From DASPXK01 sp035637315 (GTDB lineage Bacteria; Chloroflexota; UBA6077; JACCZL01), in NCBI GenBank assembly GCA_035637315.1, contig DASPXK010000207.1, forward strand, positions 1-10,206: a DNA stretch of 10,206 nt. Reading direction: 5' to 3'. Both the position numbers and the translations under genes were made by a program. The notes under the pieces are model-generated. The model was not told the DNA's origin. It saw nothing but the letters and a program-made list of their open reading frames with translations, and did no database searches. Below, piece by piece: positions 1 to 5,636 of this stretch (its first letter is position 1; each line of letters opens with the position of its first letter).

Positions 1-598
1 CGCCTTGGAGCCGGCTGGGCGGGCCAGCAATCGCGATCGCGACCTCCTCTCGGCTGGCGAGACTGGGCAGCCCGATCGCTTGCATCCAGACGCCGAGCTG
101 CAGCTCGCCGTCTACCACTTGCGCGCGGTCCACGGCCGTGAGGAGCCTTGCCAGGACCGGGTTGCCCACCGTGACCTGGAGGCCCAGCGGCGGAACGAAC
201 CGCAGCGGATGGCTGCCCTCCTCAGCCGCCGCCAGCACGAAGGCAGCCTCATGACGGACCCACAGCACGACCGTGTCCCCGACTCGCCCCGCCAGTCGCC
301 CGGCTATACGTTGAAAGACCTGCATTGGCGCCAGGCGGCGCCGGGCCGCCGCGCCCAGCGCCGCCAGCCCCGGTCCCGGCTCGTAGCGTCCGTCGGCTTC
401 GCTGCGGGCGACCAGTCCGCGGCCGCGGAGGGTTGTCAGAATGGCGAGCAGCGAACTGGCGCCTACCCCCAGCCCACGGCTCAGCGCAGCCAGAGAGAGC
501 GGCTCGCCGGCGGCGGCCAGGCACTCGAGGACCTGGGCCGCCCGCCGCACCGCAGGCACCTGCTGCGCGTAGGGTGGGCGGCGTGGCGTGTTCAGCAT
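1..598 (-). CDS. IclR-family transcriptional regulator (C-terminus cut by window edge)
   Basis: The minus strand is open from an ATG at 598 to the left edge, giving 199 visible residues with no stop. Residues 14-88 look like an IclR winged helix-turn-helix: VPAVRRAAQVLECL, then the recognition region SLAALSRGLGVGASSLLAIL at about 35-54 and a wing ending GRYEPGPGLAALG. The remainder resembles the IclR effector domain, with GNPVLARLL, a GELQLGVW stretch and IAIAGPPSRL. IclR proteins dimerise, bind palindromic operators and respond to small, often aromatic, acids. About 30 residues of the usual C-terminus would lie outside the window. The segment between GNPVLARLL and GELQLGVW is about 30 residues shorter than in typical members, so the ligand pocket is compact. 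No Shine-Dalgarno sequence precedes the ATG, which may be leaderless. The gene lies 125 bp downstream of the F420 dehydrogenase gene and could control this locus or itself. The family is well supported; the regulated genes are not known. Confidence 0.85.
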   Translation of the reverse strand, partial: MLNTPRRPPYAQQVPAVRRAAQVLECLAAAGEPLSLAALSRGLGVGASSLLAILTTLRGRGLVARSEADGRYEPGPGLAALGAAARRRLAPMQVFQRIAGRLAGRVGDTVVLWVRHEAAFVLAAAEEGSHPLRFVPPLGLQVTVGNPVLARLLTAVDRAQVVDGELQLGVWMQAIGLPSLASREEVAIAIAGPPSRLQG

Positions 599-604
599 AC
601 AGAA
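591..604. promoter_or_regulatory. Putative operator half 1, overlapping the IclR start codon
   Basis: TTCAGCATACAGAA is an imperfect 14-bp palindrome (10 of 14 positions match its reverse complement). The IclR start codon at 596-598 lies inside it. It shares the core TTYAGCATAC with a second palindrome exactly 20 bp away at 611-624. Two similar sites about two helical turns apart over a regulator's own start would suit autoregulation. This is an inference from symmetry and position; no consensus for this regulator is known. Confidence 0.4.
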
Positions 605-610
605 TTGCGC

Positions 611-624
611 TTTAGCATACTGAA
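611..624. promoter_or_regulatory. Putative operator half 2 upstream of the IclR gene, with a possible -10
   Basis: TTTAGCATACTGAA is the second copy of the motif at 591-604, again matching its own reverse complement at 10 of 14 positions. Read on the minus strand it contains TATGCT, a plausible -10 hexamer about 15 bases upstream of the IclR ATG. That would place transcription start within a few bases of the start codon. No convincing -35 is visible. Confidence 0.38.
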
Positions 625-723
625 GAGCAACGTTACCCTGGCCGGGTGCCGTGGGGCAAGAACACGGCGTAGCGAGGGGGGTGAATGGCTTGTGGGCTCA
701 GGATGATGGCGAAGAGATCACCC

Positions 724-1728
724 CTACCGCTCGCGGAGGCGGGGCAGGACGTGCTCGGCGTACAGGTCGAGAAAACGCCGCTGGTCGTCGCCCGGCGCGT
801 GGAAGACGAGATGGGTGAAGCCTAGCTCGAGGTAGGGCCGGAGCCGCTCGACGTGCTCGTCCGGATCATCTGAGACGATCCAGCGACTGGCCGCCTTCTC
901 CAGAGGCAGCGCGGCGGCGCGCTTTTCAATCTCGCGTGGATCCTCCACGCCAACTTTGTCCTCGGGTGGCAGGGCCAGCGCCGCCCAGATGCGAGTATCC
1001 TCCAAAGCGCGCTGCCGCTGCGTGTCGAACGAGACCTTCATCTCGATCATCCGCTCGATCTGGCTGGCGTCGCGACCCGCGTCGGCGGCGCCCTGCTCGA
1101 CGGCCGGCAAGAGCGTCTCTCGATACAGCTCCATCGCCTTGCCGCTCGTGCAGATGAAGCCGTCCGCGACGCGGCCGGCCAGCCTGGCCGCCTGGCCGCC
1201 GGCGCCGGCGACGTACAGTGGAAGATGGCGGCTCGGCTTGTCGTAGACCGTCGCGTTACGGGTTCGGAAATACTCGCCCTGGTACGTTACGAAGTCCTCC
1301 GTCCACAGCCGCCGCATCAACTCGACGGCCTCCCTCAGGCGCCCGAAGCGCTCCTTGAAGGCCGGCCACTCGATGTCGAGCACTGGGACCTCGTTCAGCG
1401 ACTCGCCTGTCCCGACCCCCAGCAACACCCGCCCGGGCGCGAGCTGGTCGAGCGTCGCCATCGCCTGGGCGACAATGGCCGGGTGATAGCGGAAGGTCGG
1501 CGTCACCACACTCGTCCCCAGCCGCACCTGTGTCGTGCGCTCGCCGAGCGCCGCCAGCCAGGCGAACGAGAAGGGCGCGTGGCCGTCCGTGTGGCGCCAG
1601 GGCTGAAAGTGGTCGCTCACGACCACGCTGTCGAATCCGCACTCCTCCGCGTGGACCGAGAACTCGAGCAACTCGCGCGGTGCGAACTGCTCGGCGGAGG
1701 CCTTGTAGCCCAGTGTCAACTTCATCAT
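724..1728 (-). CDS. fgd: F420-dependent glucose-6-phosphate dehydrogenase (LLM-class TIM-barrel)
   Basis: This 334-residue protein matches mycobacterial FGD1 in length and almost motif for motif: LGYKASAEQFAPREL near the N-terminus, VSDHFQPWRH at 37-46, GTSVVTPTFRY, GVGTGESLNE, GFICTSGK, RWIVSDDPDEH and HLVFHAPGDDQRRFL. The residues known in FGD1 for catalysis and cofactor contact are present (D39, H40, W44, E109). So are the sugar-phosphate-binding residues corresponding to FGD1 K198, K259 and R283, here K197, K258 and R282. The known family reaction oxidises glucose-6-phosphate to 6-phosphogluconolactone and reduces F420 to F420H2 in the cytoplasm. Two ATG codons are in tandem at 1723-1728, preceded by GAGG about six bases upstream. 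The gene follows the MFS gene by 66 bp on the same strand. The set of conserved substrate residues makes true G6P activity more likely than a generic luciferase-like monooxygenase. Confidence 0.92.
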   Translation of the reverse strand: MMKLTLGYKASAEQFAPRELLEFSVHAEECGFDSVVVSDHFQPWRHTDGHAPFSFAWLAALGERTTQVRLGTSVVTPTFRYHPAIVAQAMATLDQLAPGRVLLGVGTGESLNEVPVLDIEWPAFKERFGRLREAVELMRRLWTEDFVTYQGEYFRTRNATVYDKPSRHLPLYVAGAGGQAARLAGRVADGFICTSGKAMELYRETLLPAVEQGAADAGRDASQIERMIEMKVSFDTQRQRALEDTRIWAALALPPEDKVGVEDPREIEKRAAALPLEKAASRWIVSDDPDEHVERLRPYLELGFTHLVFHAPGDDQRRFLDLYAEHVLPRLRER

Positions 1729-1750
1729 CGTCTGCCTCGTGTTTGGTTTT

Positions 1751-1794
1751 GGGGTTGGGTAGGGGTGTTGGGTGTTGTGGTGGGGGGGTGGGGG
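1751..1794. other. G-tract-rich spacer (G-quadruplex potential on + strand, C-rich G-poor RNA on - strand)
   Basis: The plus strand between the MFS stop and the fgd start carries GGGG-TT-GGG-TA-GGGG-TGTT-GGG at 1751-1772, a canonical four-tract quadruplex pattern with short loops. A G7-T-G5 run follows, reaching 1794. The minus-strand transcript of this spacer is very rich in C with almost no G, like the unstructured rut sites used by Rho. Either property could reduce read-through from the MFS gene into fgd. This is inferred from composition only. Confidence 0.45.
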
Positions 1795-3162
1795 CTACAT
1801 CCCGCGCAGAGTGCGCGACTGGGCGGCGAAGACCAGCGCCAGCAGCGCCACCAGCACGCCCATAAGCGAGACGGCCAACGGCGCGCCAAAGAGGCCGGCC
1901 AGGGTGCCCGCCAGAAGGCTGCCCAGCGGCAGCAGGCCCTGGTTGAGCATGTACACGCCCATGATTCGGCCCCGCAGGTGGTCGGGGGTAGTGAGCTGGA
2001 TGAGGGTTTGATTGGTTGTCATGTAGACCATCTGCACCGCGCCCACCACGATCAACAACGCCAGGCTCAGCAGGAAGCTGCGCGATAGTGAGAAAGCCAC
2101 CAGCGAGGCTCCCAGCCCGAAGACGGCTCCCAGCATCAGCAGCCCCTTGCGCTCGATGCTCTCCAGCGAGGCGATAGTCAGGGTGCCGATCACCGCGCCC
2201 ACGCCCGGCGCCGACATCAGCAGACCGAAGCCAGTCGGCCCAACGTCCAACACGTCGCTGGCGAAGATGGGCATCAGCGACGTGTAGGGCAGGGCCACGA
2301 CCACTGGCACGAGCGCCAGGCTCATCTGGGTCCGCAAGGTTGGGTGCCTCCAGATGAACAGGCCGCCCTCTTTCAGGTTGGCACGAACGGAATGGTGAGC
2401 CGCGCGAGCGGCCGGTGGTATCCGCAGCTGCAGCACCATCAAGGAGACGCCGAGATACGCCGCGGCCTGGAGGTAAAAGTTCTCGCCGGGCCCGAGCGTG
2501 GCGATGAGGACCCCGGCCACGGTCGGGCCCAGGATGCGGGTGATGTTGAAGCCGGCCGCGTTCAGGGCCATAGCGTTCATCAAGTCGCCGCGCGCCACGA
2601 TGTTCGGCACGACCGACTGCCGGACCGGCATGTTGAACGCCCAGGAGACGCCGGTCAGCAAGGTGAAAGCGAAGATGTGCCAGACGCGCAGCTGTCCCAG
2701 GATGATCAAGGTGGCGAATACCGTGCTCAGCAGCATCAAGCCGACCTGGGTGGTGAGCATGAGCCGCCGCCGATCGACTCGGTCGGCCGCTACTCCGCCG
2801 AACGGTCCGAGCAGCAGCAGTGGCAGCGAGCGGCAGCCGTTGACAGCCCCCAGCAGGAAGGCCGAGCCGGTCAGGTCGTAGGTGAGCCAGCCAAGCGTGG
2901 CCTGCTGAATCCACTGCCCCAAGCCGGAAAAGAGCGTCCCAAACCAGAGCAGTCGGTAGTCGCGGTGGCGAAGGGATCGAAACGTCTGCAGGCCGGACCT
3001 GGGAGCTGGCTCCGCGGGCGCCGCGGCAGCGGGGACGGGTGTCGACTCGAGCGCTCCAGGGGTCTCGGTCGAGACCACGGCCCCGAGGCGCTCCGTCACG
3101 GAACCAGGTCCAGCTCGCGCTCCAGCACGTTCAGACTCCCCAGCCCGGATGGAACCGGGCAC
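1795..3162 (-). CDS. MFS transporter, EntS/MFS_3-like exporter type
   Basis: The longest reading gives 455 residues. The core begins at FRSLRHRDYRLLWFGTLFSG, about residues 61-80, which is typical of the EntS-like MFS_3 branch. Alternating hydrophobic segments follow, consistent with 12 transmembrane helices. The loop 2-3 signature appears as GVAADRVDRRRL at about 123-134, and VPNIVARGDLMNAMALN is another hallmark of this branch. Members are mostly proton-driven exporters of siderophores, drugs or metabolites in the inner membrane. The first 55 residues are Ala/Pro/Gly-rich with no predicted structure, and the start is uncertain. GTG at 3162 has no ribosome-binding site; GTG at 3099, giving 434 residues, overlaps a possible leader ORF; a further GTG lies at 3075. 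The gene is 110 bp downstream of the bicupin gene and may have its own promoter. The exported compound is unknown. Confidence 0.88.
   Translation of the reverse strand: MPGSIRAGESERAGARAGPGSVTERLGAVVSTETPGALESTPVPAAAAPAEPAPRSGLQTFRSLRHRDYRLLWFGTLFSGLGQWIQQATLGWLTYDLTGSAFLLGAVNGCRSLPLLLLGPFGGVAADRVDRRRLMLTTQVGLMLLSTVFATLIILGQLRVWHIFAFTLLTGVSWAFNMPVRQSVVPNIVARGDLMNAMALNAAGFNITRILGPTVAGVLIATLGPGENFYLQAAAYLGVSLMVLQLRIPPAARAAHHSVRANLKEGGLFIWRHPTLRTQMSLALVPVVVALPYTSLMPIFASDVLDVGPTGFGLLMSAPGVGAVIGTLTIASLESIERKGLLMLGAVFGLGASLVAFSLSRSFLLSLALLIVVGAVQMVYMTTNQTLIQLTTPDHLRGRIMGVYMLNQGLLPLGSLLAGTLAGLFGAPLAVSLMGVLVALLALVFAAQSRTLRGM
3096..3128 (-). other. Possible 10-codon leader ORF overlapping a GTG start of the MFS gene
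   Basis: A GTG at 3126-3128 is preceded by GGGGAG (3136-3141) with seven bases of spacing. It opens a reading frame VLERELDLVP ending in TGA at 3096-3098. The stop overlaps a GTG of the MFS frame (3097-3099) in the arrangement GTGA, the usual geometry of translational coupling. This would favour the shorter MFS start. It may be chance in GC-rich DNA. Confidence 0.22.
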
Positions 3163-3173
3163 ACGCTTACCCG

Positions 3174-3182
3174 ACTATATCA
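3174..3182 (-). promoter_or_regulatory. Candidate extended -10 promoter for the MFS gene
   Basis: Read on the minus strand, 3182 to 3174 is TGATATAGT, a close match to the extended -10 form TGnTATAAT. It is an AT-rich island in GC-rich DNA. Transcription would begin near 3167, making a GTG start at 3162 nearly leaderless and giving a leader of about 70 bases for a start at 3099. No clear -35 is present; TTGACC lies further upstream at too long a spacing. Confidence 0.4.
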
Positions 3183-3272
3183 CGACCCCCGGAGCCTCAC
3201 GGACAGGTCAATGACGAGCCGCGCGGAGCTGCGAGTGAAGTTGTTCTCCGACGCCACCAGGGACGGCGGGCG

Positions 3273-4205
3273 TCACTCGTCGAGGCGGGTGGGCTTCAGA
3301 TCGCGATCGATGGTCTGGAAGCCGGCCCATTGTTCGACCATCCAGTAGCGGATCCCGAACTCGAACCGCAGCTCCTTCGTCTCGCCGTCGGTGGGGTTGA
3401 AATGCTGGTGATGCAGCATGCCCGGTGGGACGTGTACGGCGTCGCCCTGCGCCCATGAGTACCGCTTGCCCCCGATCTCGGAGTAGCCCTGGCCCTGAAG
3501 CGCGTACAGATACGCCTCGGGGTGGGCGTGGCTGTGGCTCTTGGAGTGGGGCGTCTCGACGAAGAGCGAGCTGATCGCCACGGCGGTGGCGTTGAAGCCA
3601 TTCCGCTTACCGTTGCGGCCCATCAAGAAATAGGTCGCCCCGTGCTTGGTCTCACCCGAGCGTTCGAACTGCTCCTGGTGCATCGAGATGCGCCGCCCGT
3701 CGACTGGCCAGTATTGCGACTCCGCGGCCGGCACAGCGGCTGGCGTGGGCCCATCGTTCGGGCCGGCCTCTTCGAGCTGCTCGAGATGTGCCACGTGGAT
3801 CGACGCCTCGAGCGGCCAGGCCGTGCCGGACAAGTACACGACCCGCTCCGCTCCGGTGTTGAAGAGCTGGTGCGTCGAGCGGAACGGGATGTGGAAGATC
3901 GTACCCCGCTCGAAGTCGTAACGGAGGTCGTCGAGGACGAGGAAGCCTCGGCCCTGCTCCACGTAGATGGCTTCCTCACCATGGAGGTGCTTGCCGGTGT
4001 GCCAGCCCACGGGTATCTCGGCCTTCATCAGCGCGCTCCCGCCCGTCGGAAAGCCGGTCTCGGGCGCGATCATCAGCGCCGCGCGCGCGTCCTGGCGGGT
4101 GCGTACCCACTCGAGGCTTTTCGCCTCAGCGACTCGCGGAGCGTCTTCCACCGCGCACTGAATCCGCTTCGACTCGGCGAGCCACGCCTCATAGAAGTCT
4201 GGCAT
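3273..4205 (-). CDS. Bicupin protein, gentisate 1,2-dioxygenase-like
   Basis: This 310-residue protein has two cupin barrels. The first shows G67-x5-H73-x-H75-x2-E78-x6-G85, then G101-x5-P107 and H112-x3-N116. The second shows H224-x-H226-x3-E230 followed by G254-x5-P260-x-G262-x2-H265. Both metal sites therefore look complete. Bicupins of this layout include gentisate and related ring-cleaving dioxygenases, which use Fe(II) to open hydroxylated aromatic acids, but known gentisate dioxygenases are usually 340-390 residues. Oxalate-decarboxylase-like or non-enzymatic roles are alternatives. I chose ATG at 4205, with GAGG five bases upstream, over the TTG at 4208 that would crowd it. The gene is divergent from the FAH-family hydrolase gene, whose family includes fumarylpyruvate hydrolases acting after gentisate cleavage. 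The fold is certain; the substrate is inferred. Confidence 0.85.
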   Translation of the reverse strand: MPDFYEAWLAESKRIQCAVEDAPRVAEAKSLEWVRTRQDARAALMIAPETGFPTGGSALMKAEIPVGWHTGKHLHGEEAIYVEQGRGFLVLDDLRYDFERGTIFHIPFRSTHQLFNTGAERVVYLSGTAWPLEASIHVAHLEQLEEAGPNDGPTPAAVPAAESQYWPVDGRRISMHQEQFERSGETKHGATYFLMGRNGKRNGFNATAVAISSLFVETPHSKSHSHAHPEAYLYALQGQGYSEIGGKRYSWAQGDAVHVPPGMLHHQHFNPTDGETKELRFEFGIRYWMVEQWAGFQTIDRDLKPTRLDE

Positions 4206-4225
4206 CAAGCCTCTCGATCATCCTC

Positions 4226-4245
4226 GGCCGTATTCGGCCATCATA
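4226..4245 (-). promoter_or_regulatory. Candidate -10 and adjoining palindrome upstream of the bicupin gene
   Basis: On the minus strand TATGAT (4245 to 4240) matches the -10 consensus at five of six positions. Immediately downstream, over the expected transcription start, lies GGCCGTATTCGGCC (4226-4239), two perfect 5-bp arms around TATT. A repressor bound there would block initiation. There is no recognisable -35. The palindrome does not resemble the motif found near the IclR start, so a different regulator or an RNA hairpin is possible. Confidence 0.38.
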
Positions 4246-4336
4246 ATCATTTCCGAACCGCACCAGGAATTCGTGCCCGGACTGTCGAACCGGGCCGCGC
4301 CAGGTTCCTCGCTGCGTTCAGCCCTCACCCCCCTGG

Positions 4337-4364
4337 CCCCCTCTCCCAAGCGTGGGAGAGGGGG
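4337..4364. repeat. Perfect 12-bp hairpin in repeat copy 1
   Basis: CCCCCTCTCCCA (4337-4348) pairs perfectly with TGGGAGAGGGGG (4353-4364) across an AGCG loop. No T tract follows on either side, so it is not a standard intrinsic terminator. As I recall it, this hairpin core resembles an intergenic repeat common in Chloroflexota genomes. Confidence 0.8.
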
Positions 4365-4505
4365 AACTCGAGCCACAGGCGCAATGCAGCTGCTTTGAAC
4401 AAAACGTCTAATGGGCCGCCCCCTTTTTCATTTGCGGGGGCGTCCCGAAGGGACGTTGAAACTCAGGATGAGGTTTCCTCGCTGCGTTCAGCCCTCACCC
4501 CCTGG

Positions 4506-4533
4506 CCCCCTCTCCCAAGCGTGGGAGAGGGGG
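4506..4533. repeat. Perfect 12-bp hairpin in repeat copy 2
   Basis: The same stem and AGCG loop as in copy 1 are retained without a single change (arms 4506-4517 and 4522-4533), although the surrounding repeat has drifted. This suggests recent duplication or selection on the hairpin. Confidence 0.8.
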
Positions 4534-4708
4534 AACTCGAGCCACAGGCGCAATGCTGCTGCTGCTTTGAACAAAACGTCTGATGGGCCGCCCCCTTTTC
4601 ATTTGTGGGGGCGTTCCGAAGGGACATAAAGACTCAGGATGACCATAAGGTGCTTGGGATGACAGCAGCGGCGGCCGCTCTCTCACAGTCGCGGTACAGT
4701 TGACGCCT

Positions 4709-4713
4709 GGAGG
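4709..4713 (+). promoter_or_regulatory. Ribosome-binding site fixing the GTG start of the FAH gene
   Basis: GGAGG lies six bases before GTG at 4720-4722. This is the strongest Shine-Dalgarno match near that frame and decides in favour of a GTG start. Confidence 0.75.
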
Positions 4714-4719
4714 CAGCGC

Positions 4720-5610
4720 GTGAAGCTAGCCATCTTCGACGACTATCGACTCGGGGTCGTCTCACCCGACGAGGCCCGAATCACAGACGTCAGCGCGGCC
4801 CTCCCCTGGCCGCGCGATTCGGACCCGTTTGGGGCAAGCTGGTGGGTGCGGCTGTGTCGGGACTTCGGCGAGCTGCGTTCGCGAATCGAATCAACCGCCA
4901 GCTCCGGCCCCGGGCGGCCGCTAGAATCGGTGTGGCTCAGAGCTCCGGTCCTCAACCCCAGCAAGATCGTCGCGTGCGCCGCCAACTACGCCGCCCATGT
5001 TGCCGAGATGAAGGGCGTGCGCCAGCGAGTCGGCGGGCCGGGCGAGGCCCGGTTCAGCCAGTTCGACGTCTTCCTCAAAGCCCCATCCTCGATCATCGGG
5101 CCGCGCGAGAGCGTCGTGCTGCCACCCGGACCGTCGAGCGCGGGCGTCGAGATTCACCACGAGAGCGAGCTGGCGCTGGTGATCGGACGCGGCGGGTCGA
5201 GCATCGCCGAGGACCGGGCGCTCGACCACGTCCTCGGCTACACGATCGGGCTCGACATCACCGTTCGTGGAGCAGGCGATCGGTCACGGCGCAAGAGCTA
5301 CGATACGTTCACTCCGCTCGGGCCGTGGGTCACCACGGCCGACGAGGTAGGCGACCCACATACGCTGGACATCCGCCTGTCCATCGGCGGCGCGGTGCGC
5401 CAGAGCGTCAACACTCAAGATCTTGGGGTGAAGATCCCCGGCATCATCGCCTACACCTCGGGCGTCATGCGCCTGGAGCCGGGCGACGTGATCCTGACCG
5501 GCGCGCCGCAGGGCGTCGGCCCGATCCGCGACGCCGACGTGATGGACACCGAGATCAGTCGGCTCGGTCGGATGCTCGTCTCGGTACGAGGAATGAGGAA
5601 CGAGGGATGA
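4720..5610 (+). CDS. Fumarylacetoacetate hydrolase (FAH) family protein
   Basis: This 296-residue protein has the FAH layout: a variable N-terminal domain (1-75) and a catalytic domain. The latter opens with KIVACAANYAAHVAEM (82-97), followed by VFLKAPSSIIGP and the metal-binding set E148, E150 (in IHHESELALVIG) and D179 (in YTIGLDITVR). H93 in the NYxxH motif is also present. It ends with TSGVMRLEPGDVILTGAPQGVGPI. Family members use Mg/Mn/Ca to hydrolyse or decarboxylate acylpyruvates made by ring cleavage, such as fumarylpyruvate or homoprotocatechuate intermediates. Translation starts at GTG 4720. The last six residues, GMRNEG, are encoded by a GAGGRAT heptamer array and are unlikely to be ancestral. 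The gene diverges from the bicupin gene and precedes the SBP-like gene by 24 bp, probably as an operon. The exact substrate is unknown. Confidence 0.9.
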   Translation: MKLAIFDDYRLGVVSPDEARITDVSAALPWPRDSDPFGASWWVRLCRDFGELRSRIESTASSGPGRPLESVWLRAPVLNPSKIVACAANYAAHVAEMKGVRQRVGGPGEARFSQFDVFLKAPSSIIGPRESVVLPPGPSSAGVEIHHESELALVIGRGGSSIAEDRALDHVLGYTIGLDITVRGAGDRSRRKSYDTFTPLGPWVTTADEVGDPHTLDIRLSIGGAVRQSVNTQDLGVKIPGIIAYTSGVMRLEPGDVILTGAPQGVGPIRDADVMDTEISRLGRMLVSVRGMRNEG

Positions 5611-5636
5611 GGAATAAGGGATGAGGGATGAGGGAT
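5588..5636. repeat. Heptanucleotide tandem repeat, seven units of GAGGRAT
   Basis: Seven consecutive 7-bp units fit the pattern GAGG(A/G)AT with at most one mismatch each: units at 5588, 5595, 5602, 5609, 5616, 5623 and 5630. The first three cover the end of the FAH gene, whose TGA stop is at 5608-5610. The last contains the ATG of the next gene at 5635. Each GAGGG unit is also a Shine-Dalgarno match; the unit at 5623 is correctly spaced for that ATG. Confidence 0.9.

Larger units (their letters stand above)
4302..4642. repeat. Tandem direct repeat, two copies of about 170 bp
   Basis: Copy 1 runs from 4302 to about 4470 and copy 2 from 4471 to 4642. Shared landmarks are CCTCGCTGCGTTCAG at the left, a 12-bp-stem hairpin, AACTCGAGCCACAGGCGCAATG, a C5-T4/5 to G5 imperfect hairpin, a CGTCCC/GGGACG mini-hairpin and ACTCAGGATGA at the right. 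By eye the copies are more than 90 percent identical. They differ by single-base run-length changes, one extra CTG triplet in copy 2 and a few substitutions. No ORF with protein character spans it. It looks like a non-coding dispersed palindromic element duplicated in tandem. Confidence 0.9.
4206..4719. other. 514-bp gene-free divergent intergenic region
   Basis: This stretch separates the diverging bicupin and FAH genes. From left to right it holds a candidate promoter and palindrome for the bicupin gene (4226-4245), about 55 bp with no recognised signal, and two tandem copies of a repeat of about 170 bp (4302-4642). A 77-bp leader follows, including a GCGGCCGC palindrome (4670-4677) and the FAH ribosome-binding site. 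Short frames opening here on either strand are repeat-derived and show no protein-like features. I could not find a convincing -35/-10 pair for the FAH gene. Confidence 0.8.

Noticed and set aside
5..706. Plus-strand open frame of 233 codons
   Set aside because: It lies antisense to the IclR frame, which has clear family motifs. Its translation is Arg/Gln-rich without domain features, as expected of a shadow frame in GC-rich DNA.
678..724. Intrinsic terminator after fgd
   Set aside because: GGGGTGA (678-684) and TCACCCC (718-724) are complementary but the loop is 33 bases and no T tract follows.
1256..2914. Minus-strand open frame of 552 codons
   Set aside because: It overlaps both the MFS and fgd genes in another frame and translates to low-complexity Arg/Ala/Gly sequence. 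The two overlapped genes carry unmistakable family motifs.
3250..3274. Intrinsic terminator after the bicupin gene
   Set aside because: GACGCC/GGCGTC arms of six bases with a 13-base loop, overlapping the stop codon and lacking a T tract, are too weak to call.
2344..3348. Plus-strand open frame of 334 codons opposite the MFS gene
   Set aside because: No domain character; it is the reverse of membrane-helix codons and crosses the promoter region and the end of the bicupin gene.
3522..4583. Plus-strand open frame of 353 codons
   Set aside because: It runs antisense through the bicupin gene into the tandem repeat. The later part merely translates the repeat.
4302..4642. CRISPR-like array
   Set aside because: Only two copies of about 170 bp without short repeats and unique spacers, and no cas genes nearby.
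4699..4704. TTGACG as a -35 element for the FAH gene
   Set aside because: The matching -10 position would fall at or past the GTG start codon, and no -10-like hexamer is present there.
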